From the NCBI GenBank assembly GCA_039111635.1, contig JBCAQO010000005.1, positions 1,364,001 to 1,428,000 on the forward strand: a stretch of DNA of 64,000 nt. Direction: 5' to 3'. Below, piece after piece: positions 13,241 through 25,118 of the stretch. The notes under the pieces were generated by a model, which did not search any database, was not told the origin of the DNA, and worked only from the letters and a program-made list of their open reading frames with translations. The stretch's first letter is position 1; the number at the start of each line of letters is the position of its first letter. The stretch comes from Heterobasidion occidentale. Lineage: Eukaryota; Basidiomycota; Agaricomycetes; Russulales; Bondarzewiaceae. The position numbers and the translations under genes were made by a program.

Positions 13241-14476
13241 CTACCCTGACGTGCTACTGCTCTTTGTGTACACATGCTCCCCCATCCGATAGTATACAAA
13301 CTGACATAGCACCTGCGCACACGGGTACCCTAGTCAGCTCGTTAGCATGCGCTGCTGCTCGCTCACTCACAAATATGTCCAAGAACACGGTCAGGAGACT
13401 TCCTGCGCACGCCAGATCAATCCTGTCAGTGCCGAACAGACATCTGTAGGACTATGACAACTGACCAGCCAGCCAGCTTGCATTGGCAATGAGGTGGTCT
13501 ATTTTTGTTGAGGACACACAGATGGATAGCCCGTATGTCAAATTCCCCAGGATCGCAAACAGAAACAGTCCCGGAGACAGTCCCTCGCATCGAGTCTTCA
13601 GGTTTTTCACTACAAAACCAGTCAGCTTGAAGACTTGGAGAGAACTGGGGCGACTCGCGTATCTGTGGTACCCGGGCCCCCACTGTAGGTCTCGGCATGA
13701 GGAAGAGATTCATAATGAATGACAAAGTCTGCTCACAATACAGGACGGCGCTGATCCATCCCAATACTTGGCTCCTCCATTCAAGAATCTCCTCCGGCCG
13801 TGATGGGTCTTCTTCGCCTCGATGAAGCTTCTCGCTTATAGCCCAGGCGGCAATGCCGGTGGCAAAAACAAAGATAACCGCACCGAGGTATTTCAGAAGC
13901 TGGAGCCTCGGAGTGTAGACTCCCTCGACCGTGGACGATTCGCCACCGTCTTGGGAAAGCAAATGTGTGGTTTCTGAGGCATCGTTCACGGTGATATCTG
14001 ATGAACGAGCATGGGCGACTGATTTCCTCCTCCGGTAATAGTAGATCTGGAAGAGAAGAATGATGTCGCAGAGGGAATACTGTAAGACCCGGCCGCGAAT
14101 TCAATATACAGTGCACGATGCAAGTAGATGGAAGAAAAAAAGCTTACATAGACGGCTAGTAGAATGACAGTTGGGAGTAGGCCCGCCATACTAGCACCGA
14201 CAAGATTACACAAATCACCTAACAGCCATACCACTACGAACAGCACACTGAGGGCTTCCCCAGACTTGAGTTGGTAATTCTCAAGTATTTGAGGGGAGTA
14301 GACAACTATCCTGTTGATATCAAATCAGTCAACAAAGGTCCGTGCACAATATTGCAGAACCATACCAGCACGCAATAGAAATCCAGCCCAGCTGAGAAGG
14401 CTGGGATCGGTATTATGATATTTGAAAAGTGCTGAAGACAACATACAGCGTTGCTCAAACTGTCGCTCGATAACAT
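13241..14476 (-). CDS. PQ-loop vacuolar amino-acid transporter (YPQ/PQLC2-like)
   Basis: Seven-helix lysosome/vacuole membrane protein expected to export cationic amino acids. Both signature loops are present: VVYSPQILENYQLKSGE near the N-terminus and GARVPQILKNLKTRCEG in the second half, with helices VLFVVVWLLGDLCNLVGASM and LDIFVLCQFVYY. The start ATG is at 14474-14476 (MLSSDSLSNA joined to LGWISIACW). Eight or so exons join in frame. One intron, 13610-13658, has a GC donor (ATAC/gcgagt) and is the only splice that keeps the PQILKNLKTRCEG motif in frame. The stop at 13241-13243 follows the tail YTKSSSTSG. It shares a 217-bp divergent promoter with PHB2. Confidence 0.9.
13610..13658 (-). other. 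GC-AG intron in the PQ-loop gene
   Basis: The donor reads gcgagt rather than GT and the acceptor is ttttgtag. Splicing here joins codon C|TG and restores PQILKNLK, the conserved second PQ loop. No GT donor nearby gives that frame. Confidence 0.7.
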
Positions 14477-14693
14477 GTTTAGGGTGTGTCAACACAGAGT
14501 AACTCCTAGTGATGTGTCCCGTTGATTTGAAGCAGGTGCATCCAGGTCGACTCACTGCTACTGTGGTCAGAAAGAGAAGGTCATTGAACATTGCCGTTGA
14601 AATATTATCCTTCGGCAAGCTCCGAGCTCGGCAGAATACAGCTGGCTGACGTTGAACACCTCCACGGCGGCATCGACTGCACCGACCATCTTC
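14477..14693. promoter_or_regulatory. Short bidirectional promoter, PQ-loop / PHB2
   Basis: Only about 217 bases separate two start codons that face away from each other, so regulatory sites are probably shared. No specific element was recognised. Confidence 0.5.
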
Positions 14694-16060
14694 ATGAGCA
14701 ACCAGGAAGCATTTCGAAGGTTTGCGCAGCAACTGCAGAAGGCAGGGAGCGGTGGCAGCTTTCCTGGAGGTAACCCGAAGGGCTTATTCGCAGGAGGTGG
14801 TCTCGTTCTTGCTCTCATCGCTGGAGGCATTACACTGAATGCCAGTTTGTTCAATGGTGCGTTCCATCTATCCATCATTCTAAGGTTGAAATCGCTCAAC
14901 GTCTCTTCAGTGGATGGTGGCCATCGCGCTATCAAGTACACGAGGTGCGTGTCCTCACAATGTTTCACGACGTTTCAGGGCCGAAGTTGGAGGGACCGAA
15001 TTCAGGTTGCACGGTGTGACCGAGGACGTATACAGCGAAGGGACTCATCTGATGGTGTGTGTACGTATACCTTCTCCGTGCTCGTGTCTCATTGAGAATT
15101 GTAGATTCCTTGGTTTGAAACCCCCATTCTCTTCGACATCCGAGCCAAACCTCGGAGCATTGCCAGTCTGACTGGCACAAAAGGTCCGTCTCACGATTTG
15201 AATTCCTATGTCTACTAAATTTTTAGTTAGACTTGCAAATGGTCAATATCACTTGCCGCGTTCTGTCGAAGCCTTCTCCGCAGGCTCTGCCAACTATCTA
15301 CCGGGAGCTAGGCCAAGATTTCGACGAACGCGTACTCCCGTCGATCGTGAATGAAGTGCTCAAAAGTGTCGTGGCTCAATTCAACGCGAGTCAACTGATC
15401 ACACAACGTGAAATGGTATCCTACTCTTGTGGAGCGTAGTCTCTGTCCTGGATCCCGTGCTGATGGACCTCTAGGTCTCTCGTTTAGTCAGGGAGAACCT
15501 GACGCGTCGTGCGCTGCGTTTCAACCTTGTGTTGGATGATGTCTCTATCACCCACGTCGCGTTCTCTCCCGAGTTCACTCACGCAGTGGAGGCGAAGCAG
15601 GTCGGTGTCTTCGGCCACCCCTTTCTCCGAAGCCACAACATTGCTCATGTCGAGCTAACCGTATAGGTCGCACAACAAACGGCGTTCCGTGCTGCCTTCC
15701 TTGTGGATCAAGCAATCCAGGAGAAACAGGTAAGTTTGAATGATATCGTAATCCGATGCGTGTTCTAATTGTGAACCTTTCAGTCTATCATTGTCGAGCG
15801 CAGGGTGAGGCCAAGAGTGCCGAGTTGATCGGGGAGGCTATACGCACGAACAAGGGTTTCCTGTCCTTGCGAAGATTGGAGGCAGCCCGCGATATCGCAT
15901 CTCTGTTGGCTGTTTCAGGGAACAGAGTCATGCTGGATTCGGACTCTCTTCTTCTCAATGGTAGGAGGCTGCGATTTATTTTCGGAGATTAGGTTGACTG
16001 ATATATCGACACTCAGTGACCAAGGATGATATGAAGGATCTTTTGAAGACGAAGAAGTGA
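14694..16060 (+). CDS. PHB2: Prohibitin-2, apparent one-base frameshift
   Basis: Inner mitochondrial membrane scaffold that forms ring complexes with PHB1 and guards respiratory-chain proteins. The protein begins [18 protein letters not shown], has a membrane segment ([18 protein letters not shown]), then [51 protein letters not shown] and the coiled-coil part [20 protein letters not shown], ending in LLKTKK at 16060. Introns are short GT-AG. The exon after 15783 opens with SIIV in one frame but the conserved [11 protein letters not shown] is one frame over: a C seems to be missing at about 15795/15796. The alternative is a weak donor four bases downstream (gtttga), giving VIYHC in place of SIIV. 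For such a conserved gene a sequence error is the likeliest reason. Confidence 0.9.
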
Positions 16061-16435
16061 ACTCGTTCCCCTGCGATTGGGTTGTCGGACATCTGTTTTC
16101 GATCGCTTTGTATGTTCGCACGTCCTGCTCCACTCAATGGCAAATTGTTCCGCATTTCGAATAGCGCAAGTGTAAGTTATCGCCCCAAATCAAAGTTTCG
16201 AGTGCATGCCGTTGTGCCGTGCTCCTGGCGCAGTCCCTGCAGAGTTGGCTTATCGAGGAAAAAAGACTCTATCCCGTTTGCGGCTTCAGAATGCGGTTTT
16301 GGACACATTGGGCACGTGGGGTCGACTTCGCGACGTCATCATCCGAGTAAGGACTGTTCTTTTGGACCTACAGGTGTACCCCTCCTAAGCCATCAACATA
16401 TCTCCGTAGCATCCACCCCTTCATTTGCCTCTCCC
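16061..16435. other. Intergenic between PHB2 and MSH5
   Basis: Holds the PHB2 3' end and the MSH5 promoter, ending in a pyrimidine-rich stretch just before the MSH5 start. A short open frame here has no family resemblance. Confidence 0.45.
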
Positions 16436-19400
16436 ATGGGCGGACATCCTCGGGCCTCGCCGGCATCACATAGCACCACGTCAACGCGTCTGAAGCGCCA
16501 GCGGATAGACGACTCATTCACCGATACAGAGGATCAACAATCCCCCACTGGAGATGAAAAACACAAGAAGAAGGTGAGGTGGGATGGTGCATCGCGAGAC
16601 ACAGAGGAGGGAGAAGAGGCGGCCAGTTCAGAAGAAACCGATCGAGAGGGAAAAGTAAGCGCTCTGAATGCGTTTACACCAAATCTGACACGGTTACTTC
16701 CGAATCAAGATATGCTTGACCGCCTCGTGCTTCAGGTGAGTGTGTATATACGCGCTCATGATGGCTGACAGCTTATCCGTGTATTCAGCGGGAAGATCGG
16801 CTGCGCTTATTACGATCCTGTGAAATGTATCATCCATGTATTAGAGGATACACAGGAAAACCATCACTTCGACTTGACAAGAATGCGTTGAGTATCACGT
16901 CGTGTTACAACGTCAGATTTTGCTGACTCTGGAACGCAGTGCTGAATCAGGTCTCCCCCGACTTTATACTCACAAGTTCCAAAGCCGACGACAATTTCAT
17001 GAATGTCTGTCGTGATTACAGTATGTTTGACGACATACTCTCATTGTATGCGCGCATATATTGACTATGTTATTCAGTGGATGAGGCAGGCGGTATGTTC
17101 CAAATCAGGCCCCACAAGGACTTCTCACCGGGAAAGGGGCGCAATCGCCTTCTCTCGTTGAAACTGTTTTCCGACCTTTCTACGTATGATATAGAAGAAG
17201 AAACCCGCTCTGACATAGATTCTTCCTCGGAGCCGCGCAACGCTTACGACTTCATGAGGAAAAGAAGGGATGTAGACGGAGATCCTACTATGCGACGGTG
17301 GAACGCGTCTATAAGAATGTCTAACTTTGCATCTGTGGATGCTGCCCCTCTCTGTGTGCGTGCCTGTTGCAACTGATTGGATGAAGTTCAAGATGAAATC
17401 GTGTTTCTGTGACAGGTCGGATCGATGGGCGCGTTGCTCGATCATCTTGCCCGGGAATGCGTTGCAGGGGACTTGGAAAATGAAGGTGTAGGGGGATTGA
17501 ACATCCTTGACATCGAGATGCTTTCGCTGTATGTCTTCTGGTTGTTCTTTTTACGTGCAAAGGTATTTAATAGATGTCCAGCGACGCGGTGATGCAGATA
17601 AATGCGGACGCCCTATAGTAAGAAATCCCTTATATTATGCTTCTAGATGTGCCTTGTTGATTGCCCGATCAGCGCCTTGCAGATTTTTGAGAATGAAAGC
17701 CACGCGTCCATACACTCGGATAAGACGAAGGAAGGCTTGTCTCTCTTCGGTATGTCTCCCTGGAGGTATGGGTTCGAACCCTGGCTGATTTTCGAACAGG
17801 CATTCTCAATAACACGATGACCACCTTAGGACGCCGTCTGATGCAGTCGTGGCTGTTACGGCCGTCTTTGTCTATCGATATTATCAAGGCGCGCCACGAC
17901 GCGGTCGCATGTTTTACTCGATCTGAAAACCTCGTCGCTGCAAATGTGATGCACAACCACCTCAAGGGGATGAAGAATGTTCCTCGAATATTGTCCGTGA
18001 TGAGGACGGGCAAAGCCGGAATCGCAGATTGGCAAGGCCTCATTAAGGTGAACTTTTACTTATTTGAGTGACAGGTCACAGATAGTGATCGGTCGGAAAT
18101 GCAGTTTACCTTCCATTCTGCAATGCTTCGAGACACATTGAAGGACCTGAGCGCAAGTAACGACGTGAAAGTCATTCAAAAGGTATGACCGATCGCTACA
18201 TTCATGGGTCCCAAGGCGAAAATACCTCCTATTTCTCTTCAGCTGGTCATAGCTCTAGATATTTCTAATTTCAAGGAAGTCGGTAGTGCAATAAACGAAA
18301 CGGTATGCATCCACCTGGATCCGTCATCGGTTGCTCGGTTCCAATGCCACTTACCCAGATCGATTGGGAAGAGTCTACATTAGCTTCAAGGATCTGCATA
18401 CGTCCATATAGACGAGGAGCTCGACAATCGAAAGCATGTTTACAATGGCATAGACGCCATTCTGGTGCGCCCAGAGCTTACTGAGGGGCTCTTAATTGAT
18501 TTTAAATGTGTTAAAGTCGAAAGTGGCCCGGGACATAAGCGAAACGATTCCGCCCAACTATGCGACATCCCTCAACGTTGTCTATTTCCCCCAGCTAGGT
18601 GAGATCGTCATCAAGTTAACAAGCTTTCTTATTGAGATCTATTCAGGGTTTCTCATTTGTGTCCCGATGCTGGACGAATGGAGGATGGACGAAGGAGTAC
18701 AGGCTTTGAATGGCTGGACCTTTCAGGCACAATATTTCAATTTGTGATCTAACAGCATCGTTCTGACTATACATTTAGTTCTCTTCAGAGTACGTTCGTT
18801 TGTTGACAATGTTCTCAATCTGCTCGTTTGATTGATATGTTCTAGGTCACATGTCTATTTCAAGAGCGACAAGATGCATGGTGAGTTTCTGAGATCTCAA
18901 GCAACCTATCTGGTGCACATCTCACTGGTCGAAAGACTTGGACACCCATATAGGCGACTTGTACTCTTCTATCGTCGGTATGCGCTCGTTGCTTTCTTCC
19001 TGACCCCAAGCTCACGCCATCTGAAAGACCGGGAAATCGAGATCATTCACGCTCTAAAGGAGAGAATACTCGTCTATGATCAAGCCATCACCAAGGCCTG
19101 TGACACTTGTGCCGAACTAGATTGCTTGCTTTGTTTTGCGAGTGCCTCCACCTCCTTCAATTATTGCAGGCCCCGCATGAGCGAGGAGAACGTACTCCTC
19201 ATCAAGCGAGGACGGTATGCACGCTATCATTGTCGCCATCCATGTCGCTAATATTGCCACAGCCACCCACTCCAAGAACAAATCGTTGATACTTTCGTAC
19301 CGAATGACATATTTCTTGTGGGAGGCGCTGGAATAGACAGCTATCCTACAGTACATGCCTCGTCAGACGATGATGATTTGGAGGGAAGCTTATTAGGAAA

Positions 19401-20802
19401 CAGTGTTCTGATTTGCACAGGAGCAAACGCATGCGGCAAAGTTGTCCGATATTGATTTCGTCCATCCCTCGCTAACCGCACCTTCTGTAGAGTGTGTTTC
19501 TCAGACAGGTAGGAGTAAATCATTCAGCACAATATTGTACTCTCATCTTTAAAATACATCCCAGACGGCGTTGATACAATTCATGGCGCAGGTGAGTAAA
19601 TGATATGCATTGCCTCAGACATGTTGCGAACTGACAATGATAGATTGGATGGTCAGTCCTTTTCTGTGACGAACTTGTTTCAACTCATTTCGTCGCAGTT
19701 TTGTACCCGCAGAATCCGCAACCTTAGGCATTGTGGACAAGAGTGACTTTCAGACCTTGCATCCTGAGTCCTATGGCTGACAAATTCTCACGACAGTCTT
19801 TACAAGGATATCCAGTCGGGAATCAGTGTCTAAAGTGATTCTCTATAGTCCTTCTCAGCGGACCCTTGACGGACCTTCCTAATGCTGATACATCAGGTGC
19901 AATCATCTTTGATGATCGACCTGAATCAAGTCTCTCTAGCTTTGCGGAACTCGACAGCTAGATCTCTGATCCTCTTGGACGAATTTGGGAAGGGGACTCT
20001 CTCTGCAGGCTCGTGCAAATTTCTATCCGACATCTGTCTATGGATCTCGTCACCTGCTATTACTGAGATCGCGGCGCTGACCACCCCTGCTCTTCGCTTG
20101 CGTTTTCTTTTGATGTGTCTAGATGGTGCAGGCCTCTTCTGTGGTGTATTGAAGCATCTCATCTCGCGTGGACCTGACTGCCCAAAGGTAGTAGCTGCAA
20201 CGCACTTTTACGAATCGTTTCAAGAAGGAATATTCAATCCACGAATTCTTCCTGTGTCATTCGTTCATATGGAAGTCATGTTTACGACGAGTGACGGGGA
20301 CATTATCACAGCTAGCAAGCCACCTAAACGTGGTGGCGAAGACGCGGAAAGCACAAACGGGATCAATCCTGGAGAAAAAATAACGTATTTATACAGGTAA
20401 GATCCATGTTGTGATAAGGATATAGTAGGGTAGACGGATGCTGGATTGGTGAAACAGAGTAGCGTCAGGCCTCTCCCTGCATGCTCATGCTGCAAATTGC
20501 GCAGAAATATTCGGGATCCCACATCTTATCGCCCAGAGGGCTCAGTATGTTAGGTAAGTGAGCACTCCATGCATCAGACTTAGGGAGCTGATCGGCTCAT
20601 TTGCATCAGCCAGTTGCTAGAGACACACAATATAACACAGCTCCTAGATGAGGAGATGACAGTGGACGAACGGCAGGATTTAGAAGATGCGGAGGAGATT
20701 TGTCGACGATTCTTGGCTTGGGATATCGACAGTCAACTGCAGGAGGACCCCAATGGCTTGAAGACGCGGCTGAATGAAGTCCTGGGAAGAGCAACTGTAT
20801 GA
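16436..20802 (+). CDS. MSH5: MutS homologue MSH5 (meiotic), possible frameshift
   Basis: Partner of MSH4 in the MutS-gamma clamp that stabilises crossover intermediates in meiosis. After an acidic/basic N-terminal region come GKIGCAYYDPVKCIIHVLED, LNQVSPDFILTSSKADDNF, ADALYSLQIFENESHAS with GLSLFGILNNTMTTLGRRLM, the clamp region and the ATPase: Walker A GANACGKSVFLRQT, FVPAESATLGIVDKIFTRIS, Walker B SLILLDEFGKGTLS, then VVAATHFYESF. About 20 short exons; the start is the ATG at 16436. Two introns use GC donors (18727-18778 and 20009-20122). Near 18406-18411 the frame shifts between ASRICIRP and IDEELDNRKHVYNGI, as if two bases were lost. An alternative acceptor at about 18382 would keep it open but lose IDWEEST. 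It may be intact with a sequencing error, or decaying. Confidence 0.88.
18727..18778 (+). other. GC-AG intron in MSH5 (first)
   Basis: Donor CAG/gcacaa, acceptor catttag, with a tctaac branch-like motif. Only this splice joins GWTFQ to FSSESHVYF in frame; the GT donor at 18744 gives the wrong frame and a 35-nt intron. Confidence 0.65.
20009..20122 (+). other. GC-AG intron in MSH5 (second)
   Basis: Donor GCAG/gctcgt, acceptor tgtctag. Joining here gives EFGKGTLSADGAGLF, the expected sequence after Walker B. The nearby GT donor breaks the frame. At 114 nt it is about twice the usual intron length. Confidence 0.65.
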
Positions 20803-21180
20803 TAACCCGAGAAATCATTACAATGTACCTTGTACGGAAGTGACTAGTGACTGCTGTTGGTTTATCAACCCCAAGTTCGGAGACCGACTCAGTCATCCAA
20901 GACATCACGTCGTGGTTGTACCTCATATACGAGGAGACGCACGACGACACCCATGCCAGTATCCTCAAGCCTATGGGGTTTCCCGAGTGAATTTCAGCCC
21001 TTCGGGAGACGCAAGAGATTACGATTACGGAGTCAGCGTCCTGTGGAACCCAGTCAGGCATTGTCTGATGTTATTGAAGAGCATATAGCAATTACAACGA
21101 TAACGATAAGTAACAGCTGGCATATTCATGTACAAGTCAGGAAGGTCGACGTGAGTAACGAGAGTATCCACTCAACTAGT
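20803..21180. other. Intergenic between convergent MSH5 and DIA2-like genes
   Basis: Two 3' ends meet here. Several short open frames exist on both strands, none with recognisable content. Confidence 0.45.
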
Positions 21181-23144
21181 CTAACGCTTCCAGCTAGCTG
21201 CCTTTTTCTTCATATATCTGCAACTAAATCGAGGTACATTACCACGTAACCAAGGTAGGACGTCTGCCTCAACGCGGGGACATTCGTTGACAATGAGCGT
21301 CTGAATTCGTGAAACCGACAGAGCCTCAAGAGTCAAGTCGGCTTCTATGCTGGGTCCTACATCCTGTAACAGCCCTTCATCCGCCAAGCCCTCCTTAGGA
21401 CCACTGGCCGATGAGGCCAGTCTTGCGGAGACCATTCTGACGAGAGGTCCAGAACTCAAACCGTGACAACCTGAGAAGTCCACAGTCCTCAGCACAGGAC
21501 AAACCAAAGGGAGAGAGGCGACGGAAGAGGGTGTAGGGTCCGTCGAATACTCATTGTGAGATGTCGCAGGGGTGGTCAGTACCTCCACCACTTCGTTGAC
21601 AGCAATTGCCGTTTGGGTAAGCTGCAATGTTTCCAGTTGTGGTGCTTGAAGAAGAGCGCGGATTATAAGCTGTGGTTCGAGTGAGAAGCGGCCGATGGTA
21701 AGCTCGATCAGCGCAGCGAGGCTGGATTGCGGATTCTCCACGATTGATTGCAGGACGTGCGAAGCATCAGATACACCGGTCAATCGTAGGATACGAAGGG
21801 AAGGTAAGCTGAGACCTTCTACCATGATACGAGCCGGCATCGTATAGGCGAGCTCTAGATGCTGAAGCCGATTGAGCGTAAGTGGGGGGATAGCGGTTGT
21901 CGGTAAATCTCTTGTCGGTATCAAGATTGGTCTGCAGTAGCAAATAAGTTCCTCGAGGTTAGGATTGGCCTGCATCACTTGTCGTAGAGGGCGGCAGTCA
22001 TGCTCCCGAAAATGGTCATAGATCCTAATTGAGACCAAGCTGTGGATGGCACTGGTCATGTGCTTCCAGAGGCAGCGGACATTTCGAAGGGTGAGCGAAC
22101 GAAGTTTGGATTGAGCTTGCATAGTCGGATGCTCTGTGAAGCTCCGATCATCAGAGCCAGTGACCAAGGAAGACCATGGCCACTCATCCGCGTCGCGTCC
22201 GGTCAATTCTAGTTCTTCCACATGCCGCCATATGTCCGCCTGGCCTATCTCTCTCCAAAATCCTTCCATAGGAATTGAAACAAACCCTAGCCTGAGAATC
22301 TTCAACCGCTCCCATTGAAGACCCCTCAGTGCGCGGAGAATTCCGCGCCGAAGGTCCTCTCCCTCGTGGAAATATTTATTGTCATATTCATTTAAATCTT
22401 TGGAGAAGCTCAGTTCAGACAACCGGTTGGCAGATCTGATGGCCCACAACCGAGCTTTTTTCACGGGTCGTACGGTGGAAAGGACTAGGACGTGCCAGAG
22501 AGAAGGGAGGGAAAGCACCAGAGAGCGCCAAGGCCGAGAGACATGCGACAGAATGATCGGGGTAACAGGGGAATCAGAGACAGCACACACGAATATGTGG
22601 CTTATGAGCTCGATGGGGAGTTTCTCAAGATAGTTGACCTTTTCCTGGGCTAGATCACGAGATTGCTCCGTTGTCGACACTATGGCCAGTCGACTCTTGT
22701 CCTGAGCTTGATGAATAGAATCTCGCAGCTCTTTCAATGCGGCACGGCGAGCCGCGTGTTTCAAGGGATTGTCCTTCGTCCGTTCCAAAGCCAGTTCAAC
22801 CATTGCCAGCGCGGATGTGAATTTCTTCAGCTCAAAAAATAGCCTCGCAGAGCGCGCATAGCCCTGCCAATGATCTGGAGCATAGTCTATGACTTTCCTT
22901 GAGTCTCGAAGCGCGTATCTTGTCTGGCCAAGCCGCTCGTAGACGGCAGCTCTGGAATCGTATAACCGCAGCGAATGTCGAACAGGGACATGCTTGGCTT
23001 CCTCAATTGCCTGAGATACGGTCGTCATCAATTGGGAGGCAAGGGACCGTAAACTCCCACCTTTGAAAGGTGTTCGATGGCAAGGTCAAGCTTGTTCTCA
23101 TGAAAACTCGATACCCCGAGGGCGAGGTGCTCCCTCCAGCTCAT
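21181..23144 (-). CDS. DIA2: TPR/F-box/LRR protein, DIA2/Pof3-like
   Basis: Substrate receptor of an SCF ubiquitin ligase; the yeast and fission-yeast relatives act at replication forks and in genome stability. Exon 1 starts at the ATG at 23144 (MSWREHLALGVSSFHENKLD) and joins through one short intron to a 600-residue exon. The N-terminal third is tetratricopeptide repeat (SRAAVYERLGQTRYALRDSR, YARSARLFFELKKFTSALAM); the F-box follows (YLEKLPIELISHIFVCAVSD, VSRPWRSLVLSLPSLWHVLV); leucine-rich repeats fill the rest, with CSG-like repeats such as LRTVDFSGCHGLSSGPLVRM near the end. This TPR, F-box, LRR order is the Dia2/Pof3 architecture. The last residues are basic (MKKKAASWKR). Orthology is inferred from architecture, not from a tree. 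Confidence 0.82.
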
Positions 23145-23637
23145 CTTGGATGGGACTTGAGCTAGAGCGTCGAGAATTTGCGTACTGGATAGCGCGCCCT
23201 CCCTTGAAACCGGCTTGCTGACGTAGGTTGACGCGACGAGAGAGTTGAACGCGTTGAAAGCCGAAGCCTGCGACTCGTGCGGAGATCTAAATATATCCTT
23301 TCACACTCGTCACACGCCGCGCGAAAGCGTCATCAATGCATCAGTGTTAGATCAACCACTGCGACTACAAAACAACATATAGACACAAGTAACATCGATT
23401 CGTTTCCAGGACAGTCCATAGCGAAACATCCTACATTAAGTAGCCATGTTCTCCCAGTAAAGTAAGTCCAAATTGTACGAAATCAAGTCCTCGTGAACTA
23501 CACAATCCCAAATGGAATCGCTACAAGCATGAAGAATCTCCACCGTCCAATGTTATCGTACCATTGTCCTTCGAATTAAGTCCATTAGTCCTGAAGTAGT
23601 CCGATGAGTAAAGAACCACTGTCTATCCAGTAACGAG
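23145..23637. promoter_or_regulatory. DIA2-like promoter region and 3' region of secreted-protein gene
   Basis: Both neighbours are on the minus strand. No conserved element or gene was recognised. Confidence 0.4.
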
Positions 23638-24280
23638 CTAAGCCGCGGTGGCATTATACACGATATTGTTCATGGATAAGCTGATTTTGGTCCCAAGAGC
23701 ACCCTGTGAAAAAAAGATGCAGGAGTTTTAATCATCATGACAGTAGCGAGCTAGTCAATCCGGACGCACATCGCAGGAATCCCATTCTTCCCAAACCATG
23801 AGATAAAACGTAGCGTTAGCGGCTGACTGGCCTGAACCAAATCCGCCCTGGGGCTGTGATAGCACTGGCATGATCAGCTGGGACGGAGGCGGATTCGAAG
23901 GGTATGGTACAGCTGCGTTGCGAACAATTGTTATTTTCAGCTAAAATTGCGGGGTGAAGAAACTGTGAAGAAGCACACGTACCAGGATAATTAGCTTCTT
24001 GGAAGGTTCCGAAAAGGTGTCCGGTCATAAACGTTTCCGACGGCATGAACATCGTGGGCTTGTCTGTCACGAGCCAAACAGAGTAATTGTAACTCGACAT
24101 GCAGTAGTCTGCGTGCGCATTGTACTTGAAGTCAAATGCCTGGCCGGGCATGATGGACGTCCCATTGACGGGAGCAACTATCACGCCGGTTGGGTATGCA
24201 AGAGGAGCAGCAGTCGTGAGGAAGAGGGTAGACATCATGAAGAGCATTGAAACTTTCATGACCAACGTAAAGGAGAGCAT
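23638..24280 (-). CDS. Small secreted protein, unknown function
   Basis: Three exons joined on GT-AG introns. The start ATG at 24280 gives a hydrophobic signal peptide (MKVSMLFMMSTLFLTTAAPL) and a mature domain of about 140 residues with PTGVIVAPVNGTSIMPGQAF, DYCMSSYNYSVWLVTDK, FMTGHLFGTFQEANYP, then ANATFYLMVWEEWDSCDGAL and the end NNIVYNATAA. Two Cys and several Asn-X-Thr/Ser glycosylation sites are visible. The beta-rich pattern and the proline-bounded start suggest a small extracellular sandwich domain. The pattern seems familiar from secreted proteins of wood-decay fungi, but no function is known to me. A TATA-like TATAAG lies about 75 bases upstream. Confidence 0.82.
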
Positions 24281-25118
24281 CGTGAGCGGGTTTTGATATG
24301 GGTGCAAGGGCAGATGGCCGGAACTGGGATGGCTGGAGCTAACTTCAACGGTTCTTATACTCGATCCGCGAGGCATGCTTCGTAACTCTGCGGTCCGAGT
24401 TTGTCCATTTAGAACGTACCAGTGCTTTCAGCACATGGCCACGGACGACTTCGATGCGGAGAGTTCCGATTAGAATGCGATCCTCAAGCTTCTTGAACAG
24501 ACCACGCCGCTCTGGGTCGTCCGCGATGTGGCAGGACTCGGACTCCAGGCAGAAGGTCAAGCCAGGCCCAAGTTTCCGACACCGCATTATAACAGTGCTC
24601 TAAAGCGTGCACACTACACAGCACTGAGCACTAATTCGATATGTCTCGACACTGATAGGCCTTCTCATCTCGAGTCAAAACTTGTAGCAGTGGACATACA
24701 GTCAGAACTCACTCTATGGACGGGATGTCTCGCGTGTCTTGCCGTCGATGACATCATCACTTTGGACATCGATATACGAAGAGCTGCAAAACAGGTGTGG
24801 CCATCGAGAAGCTCAGCGAACACTCAATAGTGGCATGTGTTATCCATCGTGCGAACATAGCCTTGAGCAAAGCAAGACATGTACATGCGAGGGAGGGCTG
24901 TGAATCGCAGCTCGAAGCATGGAAACGATGGATTCCTGGCACCGCATGGTTCCGGCTTTGTCAACGATGATTTTTGATTAGGACGTGCATCGATTCTCAA
25001 AATCTCACCATAGTGTGTGAACTTCGAGTACATCATGTGCCCCAAACAATACCATCTGCCATCTGAGCGAAGGAAGTAAAATGACAGAACCGATGTTACA
25101 GGCGGATAGACGACTAGA
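24281..25118. promoter_or_regulatory. Promoter of secreted-protein gene and RPT5 3' region
   Basis: A minus-strand TATAAG at 24354-24359 sits about 75 bases upstream of the secreted-protein start. The remaining 0.7 kb contains short unmatched open frames on both strands and nothing I can name. Confidence 0.4.

Noticed and set aside
17770..17781. GGGTTCGAACCC, like a tRNA B box
   Set aside because: It lies inside a short MSH5 intron, and no A box, acceptor stem or terminator run is in place around it.
24528..24830. 100-residue open frame on the plus strand between the secreted-protein gene and RPT5
   Set aside because: No recognisable content and no splice partners; most likely chance.
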